Positions 1-7,256 of a stretch of DNA of 10,682 nt are shown here, in pieces. Position 1 is the first letter of the stretch, and each line of letters opens with the position of its first letter. Below the pieces are notes generated by a model. That model was not told the origin of the DNA and ran no database searches. It worked only from the letters and a program-made list of their open reading frames with translations. The stretch spans positions 1 to 10,682 of the forward strand of contig JAGFNK010001338.1 of the NCBI GenBank assembly GCA_025769875.1, read 5' to 3'. Made by a program: the position numbers and the translations under genes. Source of the stretch: Russula earlei. Lineage: Eukaryota > Basidiomycota > Agaricomycetes > Russulales > Russulaceae.

Positions 1-930
1 AGTGCTGGTGGGTGGTTGCTTGGGTGCTGATGGCGCTGCCAATGCGATTGCAGGTGGGACGATTGGAGAACTTGGATGGCAGATGTGAGGTAGAGGAGCA
101 GGGGATGGAAGTAGAAAGGGAGAGGGAAGACAGTGGCAGGCTGGGAAATGGACACATAGGCGTGTGTGCAGATCTCTGACTACAAAATGAGAGTCTAGTA
201 AAAAGGGGGGAAAAGCATACCAAAATGTACAGTAGCAACACCCATCCAATGGCAACAAGACGGCGTCGGTCGGGCTCTTCGGCTGTGTGTTGTGACTCGT
301 TGGTGCATGGTGAAGGTGGGGCATTGAGGGCGAGGGCATGCAGTGGTTGATGGGGGGTGAGGGTGGCATGCTGGTGGCGATGATGATGATGATGTAGGAA
401 GGAGAGATGGCACGAAGGAATACACACATATGTACTCTTGTAAGCAATTCGTGGCCAGCCATATGCTGTGTGGGTGAGTCGACATCGAGGCCATGCACCT
501 TTGTGACAATTTTGCATGTCTTGTGGTCCGTGCGTTTGTGCTGTAGTGAGTTCCCAGGCTTCTGCATTTACATAGGCATAGGACTCTTCCTCCCCATCCT
601 CATCAATAGCAGGAAGGGATGTCTTGGAAGCCTGAGCTCATGGTTGTGATCGCTTCGTTCAAGTGGGAGTGCCTGAGCTGTCACTTTTCATTTCCAACAG
701 TTTTTTTTCGGGCAGCCTTCCTTTGGCCAGTAGTACATGTCGGTGCAGGCCAGTGTTTTGAAGCACGTTGCTTTGAGCCCATGAGGGTTTAGGGGGTTAA
801 AATGGAGGGGTAGAGCAAGGTGTGGTGAGCAGCTCTGGGAAGGGAAGAATGCCCTTTCATTGTCCTGGAGTAGGACGGACAGGTGGACGGTTGATGAATA
901 AGCCACACACTCTTTATGCACTTGCTTTAC
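1..930 (-). repeat. Left arm of a long inverted repeat (unidentified element, copy 1)
   Basis: Read on the minus strand, this stretch matches 2877-3823 on the plus strand almost end to end. Base 1 pairs with 3823 and similarity stops at 930 against 2877. Arm lengths are 930 and 947, so only small indels separate them. The copy continues past the left edge of the window, so its outer end is unseen. On the minus strand it holds a short reading frame at 780-782 downward and then a C/T-rich tail, seen here as G/A-rich sequence at 1-420. A (GAT)5 microsatellite at 379-393 differs in repeat number from the other arm. I do not recognise the element family. Confidence 0.85.
360..782 (-). pseudogene. 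Unknown small element-encoded reading frame, left copy (in-frame stop)
   Basis: On the minus strand an ATG at 782-780 opens a frame starting MGSKQHASK, rich in Lys, Thr, Gln and Pro. A TGA at 640-638 closes it after 47 residues. The frame then continues open through an acidic segment (IDEDGEEES) into a His/Pro-rich stretch that is probably not coding. The same ATG, the same TGA and the same 144-base spacing occur in the right copy at 3028-3171, so the stop predates or was shared by both copies. A basic N-terminus followed by an acidic patch would suit a nuclear DNA-binding transposon protein, but that is inference. No catalytic motif is visible and I cannot name the family. An unseen intron could remove the stop. 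Confidence 0.35.
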
Positions 931-1021
931 CTTTCTTTAATCACCTTTTCATCACACACTCACTAAACATATGCCATGTGGCCGGGCATTGTCTGATGAT
1001 GCACCCTGGATTATCTTACAC
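931..1021. other. Short spacer between inverted-repeat arm and transposase start
   Basis: This 91-base stretch lies between the point where arm similarity ends and the first ATG of the Tc1-like transposase at 1022. It should contain the transposase promoter and left terminal repeat if either survives. I compared it by eye with 2618-2876 and found no inverted terminal repeat. Confidence 0.4.
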
Positions 1022-1195
1022 ATGTCTTCAAGATTGACCCTTGACAATATCACCCATCACACTGGAGTTTCCTCGTCATACTATAGAGCACATTGTGGCT
1101 GATTTCAGATCTCGTGGAACAGCCAATTACCCAAACCGTCTACTCCAACCAGCAAATAGAATCCTTACAATGCAGGAAGTACAAGTGAGTTCCCC

Positions 1196-1200
1196 ACATT
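1196..1200. repeat. Target-site duplication ACATT, left
   Basis: This 5-bp direct repeat is identical to 1681-1685 and immediately precedes the TG of the solo LTR. Confidence 0.9.
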
Positions 1201-1680
1201 TGTTGAGATTATCATTGATTTGGTGTGTTACCACTACCCTGGGACATTGTGATGTAATCACAGCTCAGACGCATTGACGCGTCGGTTACAACACCGTCAT
1301 CACCGGCTCAGCTCATATGCTGAGATCTGCGTTTACTTACAATGATAAGTTAATTGATGACAATCGGTAGCTACTAATGACTGATCCTTGTATGATCTTT
1401 GTTTCTTATTGATGGTAGCTACCTGCAGTGTACTTAGAGACACTCTGGAGTACTTAAGAGTGTTGTATTTCGATAGATCACTTCAGTCTTGTCTTACACA
1501 ATACTGAAGTGAGTACTTACTGTTTCCTATCTTATCTCTCGCATCTAATCACGCGTTGTAGATATCTTTTGATAGGTATTACTGAATTATAGTCTTGTCT
1601 TACACAATACTGAAATATCTTTTGATAGATCTTAAGGATCTTATCGTTGTTATCATAACCTGCGCCCATCTGCTTCAACA
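1201..1680 (+). mobile_element. Solo LTR, family A (Ty1/copia type), inserted in the transposase
   Basis: The 480-bp unit begins TGTTGAGATT and ends GCTTCAACA, giving the TG...CA ends and short terminal inverted repeat of an LTR. It is flanked by a perfect 5-bp direct repeat ACATT (1196-1200 and 1681-1685). No internal retroelement sequence is attached, so it is a solo LTR left by recombination between two LTRs. The same 480 bp occurs inverted at 8691-9170, where a polypurine tract and copia reverse transcriptase show that family A is copia-like. Inside it are a 10-bp stem (1478-1487 with 1503-1512) and a 24-bp direct repeat (1485-1508, 1591-1614). Confidence 0.93.
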
Positions 1681-1685
1681 ACATT
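1681..1685. repeat. Target-site duplication ACATT, right
   Basis: It follows the terminal CA of the solo LTR. Removing the LTR plus one copy of ACATT joins the two halves of the transposase helix-turn-helix exon in the same frame. Confidence 0.9.
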
Positions 1686-1858
1686 CTCTAGTTCGTTCTG
1701 TGGCGCATATTGGCTAGTTTCTTCAAGGCACCACTGTCCATACTCCGGATGCCTATCTTGATGAGCTGAGAGATATTTTAAGAGAAAGGACTGGTGTTGA
1801 GGTGTCATTGATGACTATATAGCATACCCTGAGAAGGAGTGGCTTCACGATGAAGAAG

Positions 1859-1907
1859 GTAAGTCATTTCACCTTGAGTTCACACTCAAGTGCACTGACT
1901 TGCCCAG
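1859..1907 (+). other. Transposase intron 1 (49 nt)
   Basis: Donor GTAAGT follows the codons for FTMKK and the acceptor TTGCCCAG precedes LSKN. It is a phase 0 intron. Both flanking exons match the conserved transposase reading frame. Confidence 0.8.
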
Positions 1908-2104
1908 CTGAGCAAAAATGCACTAGAGCACAACAAGGACCTGCACCTTCAGTATCAGTATACCTTTGGCACCACCTATACCGCACAGCAGGCGGTTTTT
2001 GTGGACGAAAGCTCCTTTGATCGCCGAACTGACCTTCGAGGGCGAGCATGGGTGATGTCAGGGCAAGCAGTGGTAAGGAAGAGCTTTTTCATTCAAGGAA
2101 AACG

Positions 2105-2154
2105 GTGTGTCCTGCTATCTATATCTACAACAGACTAGAATACAAAGTATCCAG
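2105..2154 (+). other. Transposase intron 2 (50 nt)
   Basis: Donor GTGTGT, acceptor ATCCAG. Without splicing, TAG at 2134-2136 ends the frame. With splicing, the protein reads across the join as QGKRYSLLPALSLDG, the conserved sequence between the first and second catalytic Asp. Confidence 0.85.
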
Positions 2155-2358
2155 TTATTCGCTTCTCCCAGCGCTCTCACTTGATGGCATCATCTATAGC
2201 CAGCTGGTTGAGGGTTCTTTCACATCTGAACTATTTACTGGCTTCATCCAAGGTCTACTTTCAAAAATGAATTCCTTCCCTGGCAAGAACTCAGTATTGA
2301 TCATGGACAACGCGCACATTCATAGAAGTCCACGAATACTCCAAATGGTTGAAGAAAG

Positions 2359-2404
2359 GTATTATATTGTTTTCTCATGCTGATGTATTGCTCATTTGAT
2401 GAAG
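2359..2404 (+). other. Transposase intron 3 (46 nt)
   Basis: Donor GTATTA, acceptor TGAAG. Removing it joins QMVEER to GCWLLYLPPYSPD and puts the final catalytic position in the DD34E register, apart from one extra Asp codon. Confidence 0.85.
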
Positions 2405-2617
2405 GGGATGTTGGCTCCTTTACCTGCCACCATACTCTCCTGATGATTTTAATCCAATCAAACTCGCATTTTCAAAGATCAAGGCCTACATGGGGGTGTG
2501 GCTCATGCTGACTTGGGTGGTGATGATACCGATGTGTGGGTTTTCCTGTATAGGGCAGCATTCTCGGTTACATCGGATGATGCAGCAGGTTGGTTCCACA
2601 AATGTCACTATATCTGA

Positions 2618-2876
2618 CTTTTTCCGAGTTACTGTGGTGTCCCCTTGTTGTACTGTATTGTACCTTGTAAAGCTACCATTCCGGCCTTGAACATCATTGG
2701 ACCCCAAGCCAACTGCTGCCCTGAGCAGCGGGAGACCCCCACCACTCACGGCTGCTGGCCATGAAATCAGCTGTGCTGGCCTTTCCCCCTACAACCTGCT
2801 CCCCATGTTCTCACCTGCGTCCACAAACTTGCTATGACGCCTGCACGGGTGCCTCATGTGTGGGCCCTGTTGTTGC
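2618..2876. other. Transposase 3' flank, unassigned
   Basis: After the transposase stop codon the sequence becomes C-rich from about 2690 and leads into the right arm at 2877. It may be the part of the right-hand element copy that is missing from the left one. I see no terminal repeat, gene or promoter here. Confidence 0.4.
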
Positions 2877-3823
2877 GTAAAGCGAGCATGTAAAGAGTCA
2901 TGTGGCTTATTCATCAACCATCCACCCTGTCCACTCCTACTCCAAGATGACGACATGGCGTTCTTCCCTTCCCAGAGCTGCTCACCATACCTTACTCTAC
3001 CCCTCCATTTCAACCCCCTAAACCCTCATGGGCTCAAAGCAACATGCTTCAAAACACCGGCCTGCACCGACATGTACTACTGGCCAAAGGAAGGCTGCCC
3101 AAAAAAAAACTGGTGGAAATGAAAGTGACAGCTCAGGCACTCCCACTCGACCAAAGCGATCACAACCATGAGCTCAGGCTTCCAAGACATCCCTTCCTGC
3201 TATTGATGAGGATGGGGAGGAAGAGTCCTATGCCTATGTAAATGCAGAAGCCTGGGAACTCACTACAGCACAAATGCATGGACCACAAGACATGCAAAAT
3301 TGTCACAAAGGCGCACAGCCTCGATGTCGACTCACCCACAAAGCTATATGGCTGGCTGCAAATCACTTACAAGAGTACATATGTGCATATTCCTTTCATG
3401 CCATCTCCTCTTTGTCCTCACATCATCATCATTGTCGCCGCCAGCATGCCACCCTCGCCCCCATCAACTGCCACATGCCCTCGCCCTCAATGCCCCCACC
3501 TTCACCATGCACTGACGAGTCCCAACGCACAGCCGAAGAGCCCCATACCACACCGCTGTCTTTGTTGCCATTGGATGGTGTTGCTACTGTACATTTTGGT
3601 ATGCTTTTCTCCCCTTTTTTACTAGACTCTCATTTTGTTAGTCAGAGATCTGCACACCACCTATGTGTCCATTTCCCAGCCTGCCACTGTCTTCCCTCTC
3701 CCTTTCTACTTCCACGCCCCCTCGCTCCTCTACCTCGCATCTGCCATCCAAGTTCTCCAATCGTCCCACCTGCAATCGCATTTGGCAGTGCCATCAGCAC
3801 CCAAGCAACCACCCACCAGCACT
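2877..3823 (+). repeat. Right arm of the long inverted repeat (unidentified element, copy 2)
   Basis: This is the inverted counterpart of 1-930. Similarity covers the coding-like start (MGSKQHASK), the acidic segment and the C/T-rich tail. The element probably goes on past 3823, since the C/T-rich character continues to about 4010, but the left copy leaves the window there and the end cannot be fixed. The spacer between the arms (931-2876) holds the Tc1-like transposase, so the arms either are unusually long terminal inverted repeats or are two separate insertions in opposite orientation. Confidence 0.85.
3028..3420 (+). pseudogene. Unknown small element-encoded reading frame, right copy (in-frame stop)
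   Basis: ATG at 3028 (context CCTCATGGG) opens a Lys/Thr/Gln/Pro-rich frame starting MGSKQHASKHRPAP. It meets TGA at 3169-3171 and then stays open through the acidic SLPAIDEDGEEESYAYV, the segment AEAWELTTAQMHGPQD and a His/Pro-rich continuation. The part after about 3420 is so C/T-rich that its openness to 4014 means little. The TGA stands where CGA (Arg) would fit, as expected from a CpG transition, but this is inference. No known domain is recognised. The frame may be an N-terminal exon of a DNA-transposon protein. The same structure appears in the left arm. Confidence 0.35.
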
Positions 3824-4020
3824 CTCCCTATCCCCCCTCCAGCCTCTCCTTTGCATTGTCTCCCCCTCCTCATGTCATGACTCGACCACACCCCTCATCA
3901 CCACACCTGGCCTCGGCCATCCTTCACAAATCACCACACGCCACTACCACAGCCACTGGAGACCATGACTTGATACATTGCGTCGTCCAGCTTCGGTCCC
4001 CTTCTCACATCTAGATTTCC
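3390..4020 (+). other. C/T-rich, G-poor tract with strong strand asymmetry
   Basis: Long runs of C, T and A with few G on the + strand (for example 3700-3960) continue from inside the right arm into unique sequence. Several overlapping frames stay open here simply because stop codons are rare in such sequence. I treat it as the noncoding tail of the element, not a gene. Confidence 0.55.
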
Positions 4021-4092
4021 TTTCATATGCCTGTCTTTTGTGCTTTTCCTGTCCCTTAGCCTTAGTTCTAACCTGTATCTGCTACCATGTTG

Positions 4093-4098
4093 AATAAA
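4093..4098 (+). terminator. Possible polyadenylation signal AATAAA
   Basis: A canonical AATAAA follows the C/T-rich tract and lies on the same strand as the 3028 reading frame. It could mark the 3' end of that element's transcript. There is no supporting transcript evidence. Confidence 0.25.
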
Positions 4099-4099
4099 G

Positions 4100-4636
4100 T
4101 TGCCCTGTTGTTCCCTTATCATCTGTGTGAACCTGAGTGCAGTCGAATGAACAAACATGTTCTCGTGTTCCCGCTAGGTGCTCCTCCTCTTTGGAGCTTC
4201 AGTCTTATGAAGTCATTCTGCATTCTTGGACACACTTCACTGCCCCATGGGCTCAGGTGTGCACTTCCTGGGGGGGCTCCTTCCTGGCACACGACCGTGC
4301 TACTGTCACATGATATGAGGGAAACAACGTTGCACACCACAACACTTGAGTCAAAAACACTATGGGGCTGCCTCAAGACAGCCCATGGGTACAACATGAG
4401 GGAAAAATAATAGATATAGACCGTGATTTTGAGTTGTAATTCATCTAATACACATGTGGAGGTGGCTTAAGTCCAGCTCCACCAATTCTCACTCAAATCT
4501 CATGAAAACAATGGGGCTGCCTAGCCCTCATTCAGGCGATTTAGGGACAATAAGTTTTATGTGAATTGAAGCTGTTTTGAGGGAGATATTTGCCCCGCAC
4601 GTTTGAGAGGGTTTTCTGCACCAATTTGGGTGGAAT
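4100..4636. other. Unassigned stretch with small hairpins
   Basis: No gene is recognised. The frames open here (4087-4410 plus, 4119-4397 minus) lack family resemblance. Visible structure: an inverted repeat GTGGAGGTGG / CCAGCTCCAC (4456-4465 with 4473-4482, one mismatch), and a 12-bp direct repeat ATGGGGCTGCCT at 4362-4373 and 4511-4522. Each copy of that repeat forms the left side of a hairpin (GGGCTG/CAGCCC; GGGCT/AGCCC). It could be the remnant of a small non-autonomous element. Confidence 0.4.
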
Positions 4637-4646
4637 TCAAACTCCA

Positions 4647-5323
4647 CCAAGTGCGCTGAAAATGGCAATAATGGGGTCCCTGGCAATCTTGCTATCGTGG
4701 TTCATGTCCATGAACCTGTTGAAAGCAACCAGAAATGTGTGCATCTGCACACAATTGCCATTGAAAAAGTCAGGGGGAATTCCCTCAAGTTTTCCATTGT
4801 CAGGGCCGTGCATGTTGTGATCATGGTTGTTGCATGTATCATGGTCATTGGGGTCAGGATTGGGGCTTGGGGGTCGTATTCCATGACCTCTGAGTCTGGC
4901 AATCGAAGTGTGAGTGGGTGCTTGCACCATTCCAGATGACACAGGCTGTGATTGAGTTGGTTTGGGGTCAGTGGCAGTGACAAAAATGTTCATTGTCGTT
5001 GTGGGTTCGAGCTCCATCAGAGCATCAGTGGGCAGAGTGGGTCCTGGTGTTGGAGTGCAGCTTGGAGCTTTCAAGCTGGGGAGGGGTTCTCCTGAATCTA
5101 TAAGTTGTTTGAGGTTAATTCCTCTGAGAGGGTTCTGAGCAAGGTGAAAGGCCAAGTGAGTGACATGCATTGCTTCCCAAGTCATTCCACATCTCGCAAT
5201 TTTGAACCATAAGCCATAGATATGGCTTAGGGCTACCTTAGTGCCTCTCCAGGTGGCGTAATACCCTGTCCAGGGTACGCCATTCGTGCCTATAGTGAAC
5301 AAGTTGAGGCTGTCAAGACTCAC
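4647..5323 (-). pseudogene. Ty3/gypsy-like retrotransposon Gag, 3'-truncated
   Basis: Gag proteins form the particle of LTR retrotransposons. The diagnostic segment is at the C-terminal side (about 4795-4650): IPPDFFNGNCVQMHTFLVAF, then NRFMDMNHDSKIARDP and IFSAL. This is the fungal retrotransposon gag pattern of a Phe-x-Gly followed by an FL..FNRFM core. The middle is Pro/Thr/His-rich, as is usual ahead of that core. Just after IFSAL the frame ends, where the family would continue through the rest of the capsid-like domain to a zinc knuckle, protease and polymerase. None of those follow. The frame is open from about 5360, but the first in-frame ATG is 5185-5183, so the true start or an upstream exon is unclear. 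The LTR-like region lies immediately upstream. Confidence 0.62.
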
Positions 5324-5543
5324 TGTTGAACTATCCAGTTCAAGAGCAAGGAATAAGCTCGAAGATGAGTCGATAGATGTCTAAGACAGTGTGGGCAAGG
5401 AGCAGAGTCCAAAGCAGTATCAAATACCAGAGAGGTATAGTCACTGGTAGAGTCAAGCAGGTACGCAGGGAAGAAGCCAGAATGGTCACAAGGGGATGGT
5501 CCTTAAAGGAGTATCCCAGGGATAGAGAGTGCTGTAAACAAAT

Positions 5544-5563
5544 GGACAGTCTGAAGACTGTCC
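5544..5563 (-). repeat. Perfect 8-bp hairpin downstream of TATA
   Basis: GGACAGTC and GACTGTCC flank a 4-base loop (TGAA on the + strand, TTCA on the transcribed minus strand). It sits just after TATATAAG and AATAAA, where the start of a retroelement transcript would lie. Confidence 0.6.
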
Positions 5564-5579
5564 GCCACTTTATTGAGCA

Positions 5580-5587
5580 CTTATATA
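5580..5587 (-). promoter_or_regulatory. TATA box (TATATAAG)
   Basis: TATATAAG on the minus strand lies about 260 bases upstream of the open Gag frame and about 85 bases downstream of the strong inverted repeat, as in an LTR U3/R junction. Confidence 0.5.
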
Positions 5588-5670
5588 CTATGAAAGAACT
5601 GCTAAAACAGGGAGCAAGTTATAACCTTGTTATCAAGCACAATAGATGGATGAGTAAGAAGTCAGAGTAT

Positions 5671-5704
5671 GCTTACTGAGCATGCTCAGTCATGCTCAGT
5701 AAGC
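5671..5704. repeat. Perfect 14-bp inverted repeat with 6-base loop
   Basis: GCTTACTGAGCATG (5671-5684) is exactly inverted at 5691-5704 around CTCAGT. Inside it, CATGCTCAGT is tandemly doubled (5681-5700). GAGTAAG recurs nearby (near 5652, 5709 and 5731). Confidence 0.85.
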
Positions 5705-5773
5705 TGCTGAGTAAGAAGGCTCCTCTCGATGAGTAAGAGCCTTTACTGTCCATGTGTTCACTGCTTTAGTACA

Positions 5774-5892
5774 CCTGCAAAGCACCTGATCCATTTGCTG
5801 TTAGTTAGTTTAGGGCCGGTCATTTGAGGACTTGTAGTTTGGTTCAGGGAATAGAGTTGCCTATAAGGCCCCTTATATAGTTCCATTAGGGT
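5774..5892. other. Spacer between LTR-like region and inverted repeat C
   Basis: AT-rich sequence without a recognised gene. It may be the outer end of repeat C: the AGGGTCCTTAG motif (near 5887) begins here, but the right copy is cut off at 8690 so this cannot be confirmed. Confidence 0.35.
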
Positions 5893-6275
5893 CCTTAGAG
5901 TCAACCTTAATACTTCTATTAAGGTCCTTAGTATTGCTGTTTAGTTTGTTCTATGGTTATTAGAGTTAGTCTAATAACACATTGTAGGGTCTTTAGTATT
6001 GTGTGAGTGCCTATTGTAGAGCACTTGGGGTCATCTAAAAGGGTCCTTAAGGAGGCCATAATACTGTCCTTTATTGCTAAAAGGGTTGCCATTAAGTGGG
6101 GCTTGTTGTATGTTGATTGTGCCAAGAATCACTCATGCAACAATGTGCACACAATATTGTGGACACCTCTACTCACCCCTTTTGTCCATGTGAACAGGGT
6201 GACACCATAGAGGCTGGGTTTCCTCTCATAAGGAAGGGTCCTTCAAGGGCTCTCTCCAGGAAATGGTTCATGACA
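5893..6275 (+). repeat. Inverted repeat C, left copy (possible long terminus of the Plavaka-like element)
   Basis: It matches the minus strand of 8310-8690 along its length (383 versus 381 bp), with the same inner boundary GGTTCATGACA. The motif AGG(G)TCCTTA recurs several times within and next to it (near 5887, 5924, 5990, 6039, 6227), resembling the short motif arrays in the subterminal regions of CACTA-type transposons. Compared with the right copy, CpG has often become TpG or CpA here, so this copy is the more decayed. Confidence 0.75.
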
Positions 6276-6641
6276 GAGGCCATCATCAAACATGGTCATA
6301 CTGGGGACATTCTTCTCTTGATCAGGGGGCAATTCAAAGGGGCATTTGAGGGCTGCCAGTCTCTCAACAGATGGTTTGCTGAGCCCTTTGTGTCTCCAGT
6401 CTCAAACAGTATTTTGAGAAGAACTTTGATGTATTCACAAGCATGTGGTTTGGGGTAGAGGGTTCAGAGAGGTAAACTTGTTCTAATGTCACTGACTGGG
6501 GGCAGTGTCGCTGACACATCGTTTCATGTGTGAGACATGTGCACTGAGTTGAGCGAGAATGAGAACTTCTCGCAAAGGTTGGGGATCTTGGTGACAACAA
6601 TGCCAAAGCAATTGTGTACTGCAGAGAGGAAAGTTGAGTGA

Positions 6642-6665
6642 TAAGTCTTCATGTTTGAAGACTTA
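6642..6665. repeat. Perfect 9-bp hairpin, 6-base loop
   Basis: TAAGTCTTC at 6642-6650 is inverted exactly at 6657-6665 around ATGTTT. Confidence 0.75.
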
Positions 6666-6748
6666 GAGATTTGGGAGGTTTTCTGAGGTGATTGCTTGAT
6701 TCTCTGCAAGCTTACAGTCCTGAAGAAAATTCCAGTGATATTTCACAA

Positions 6749-6773
6749 GAGAACAAGCTTAGGGCTTGTTCTC
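6749..6773. repeat. Perfect 10-bp hairpin, 5-base loop
   Basis: GAGAACAAGC at 6749-6758 is inverted exactly at 6764-6773 around TTAGG. Confidence 0.75.
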
Positions 6774-7006
6774 ACCAATTGACAGTCTTATATACATAGG
6801 AGACACTATATCAAATGGTGTCCTTAAGGGAATGGTGAGGTGATCGAGACGAGGACATGCTGGAACCTAGTGGACTACACAAGTCTGTGGACAAGTCATC
6901 AAACATGAGCTAAATGTGAGTTCTGTCTGGGTAGGCTAGCCTGGTTGCTGGTCCAGTCCAAAGCACCAGTTTCTGTGACAGCATCCATGGATAATTTGGC
7001 ATATTC

Positions 7007-7079
7007 CTGGTGAGTGGTGAGCAATACCATCAGGGGACAACCCAAGGAAGGGTGAAAATTGCAGAGCACATTGACATAC
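7007..7079 (-). other. Probable intron in the Plavaka-like remnant (73 nt)
   Basis: On the minus strand, GTATGT directly follows AQQMK and CACCAG precedes EYAKL. Both flanks read as plausible protein and the intervening sequence has no family similarity. Confidence 0.5.
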
Positions 7080-7256
7080 CTTCATTTGCTGTGCAAAGCT
7101 CTTCAGTGCGCATTTGCTGGCAGCAATGATTTGTTCTGTGTGCACTTCAAACCCAAGGTATAAGTCTAGAATAGCAAAACTTTGTAAGCATTGCAACAGG
7201 GACCACCCTTCCTTATTGTTCTGTGGGATGATGTTGTGCACAATGAACACAACAAG

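Larger units (their letters stand above)
1022..2617 (+). pseudogene. Tc1/mariner-like DDE (DD34E type) transposase, interrupted and decayed
   Basis: This would be the cut-and-paste transposase of a Tc1/mariner-like element. The N-terminal helix-turn-helix part reads IEHIVADFRSRGTANYP (about 1083-1133) and, after the inserted LTR, YLDELRDILRERTGVEVS (1754-1810). The DDE domain follows: VFVDESSFDRR with the first Asp at 2004-2006, SLLPALSLDGIIYS, LIMDNAHIHRSP with the second Asp at 2306-2308, then LPPYSPDDFNPIKLAF at 2424-2471, and the C-terminal AAGWFHKCHYI ending at TGA 2615-2617. Three GT-AG introns of 49, 50 and 46 nt restore the frame. It is dead: a frameshift near 1073, LTR insertion at 1200/1201, TAG stops at 1715-1717 and 1820-1822, an inserted extra Asp codon (SPDDF), the expected catalytic Glu replaced by Lys (2460-2462), and a frameshift at 2492-2504. 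Family assignment is firm. No terminal repeats were found. Confidence 0.88.
5324..5773 (-). mobile_element. Probable 5' LTR / promoter region of the Gag element
   Basis: It lies directly upstream of the minus-strand Gag and has LTR features in the right order on that strand: repeated TGAGTAAG-type motifs and a perfect 14-bp inverted repeat (5671-5704), TATATAAG (5587-5580), AATAAA (5574-5569), then a perfect 8-bp hairpin (5563-5544). Candidate ends are TGT at 5773-5771 and ACA at 5326-5324. They are weak, because no terminal inverted repeat, target duplication or tRNA-primer site is evident. The boundaries are therefore a guess and the promoter content is better supported than the exact extent. 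Confidence 0.5.
6276..6898. other. Decayed sequence between repeat C and the transposase; hairpins
   Basis: This probably covers the C-terminal and 3' region of the minus-strand transposase, but no stretch is recognisable. Open minus-strand frames at 6364-6606 and 6524-6709 show no family motif. Two strong hairpins stand out: TAAGTCTTC/GAAGACTTA (6642-6665) and GAGAACAAGC/GCTTGTTCTC (6749-6773). Confidence 0.4.

Noticed and set aside
2486..2749. Minus-strand frame of 87 codons opposite the transposase C-terminus
   Set aside because: It is the antisense of the transposase end, whose + strand reading is clearly recognisable.
931..2876. Short terminal inverted repeats of the Tc1-like transposon
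   Set aside because: By eye, 931-1021 and 2618-2876 share no inverted similarity and no clear TA target pair, so none is annotated.
3274..4014. Long open frame of 246 codons on the + strand
   Set aside because: Most of it lies in C/T-rich sequence where stops are rare in all frames. Its composition is His/Pro/Ser-rich without motifs. Only the first part next to the acidic segment is kept, as an unknown remnant.
4087..4410. Plus-strand frame of 107 codons and its minus-strand counterpart 4119-4397
   Set aside because: Neither shows a recognisable domain, splice context or conservation. They overlap each other and look like chance openings.
6524..6709. Continuation of the Plavaka-like transposase in a minus-strand frame (MKTYHSTF...)
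   Set aside because: I could not match it to any conserved segment of that family. It may be unrelated.
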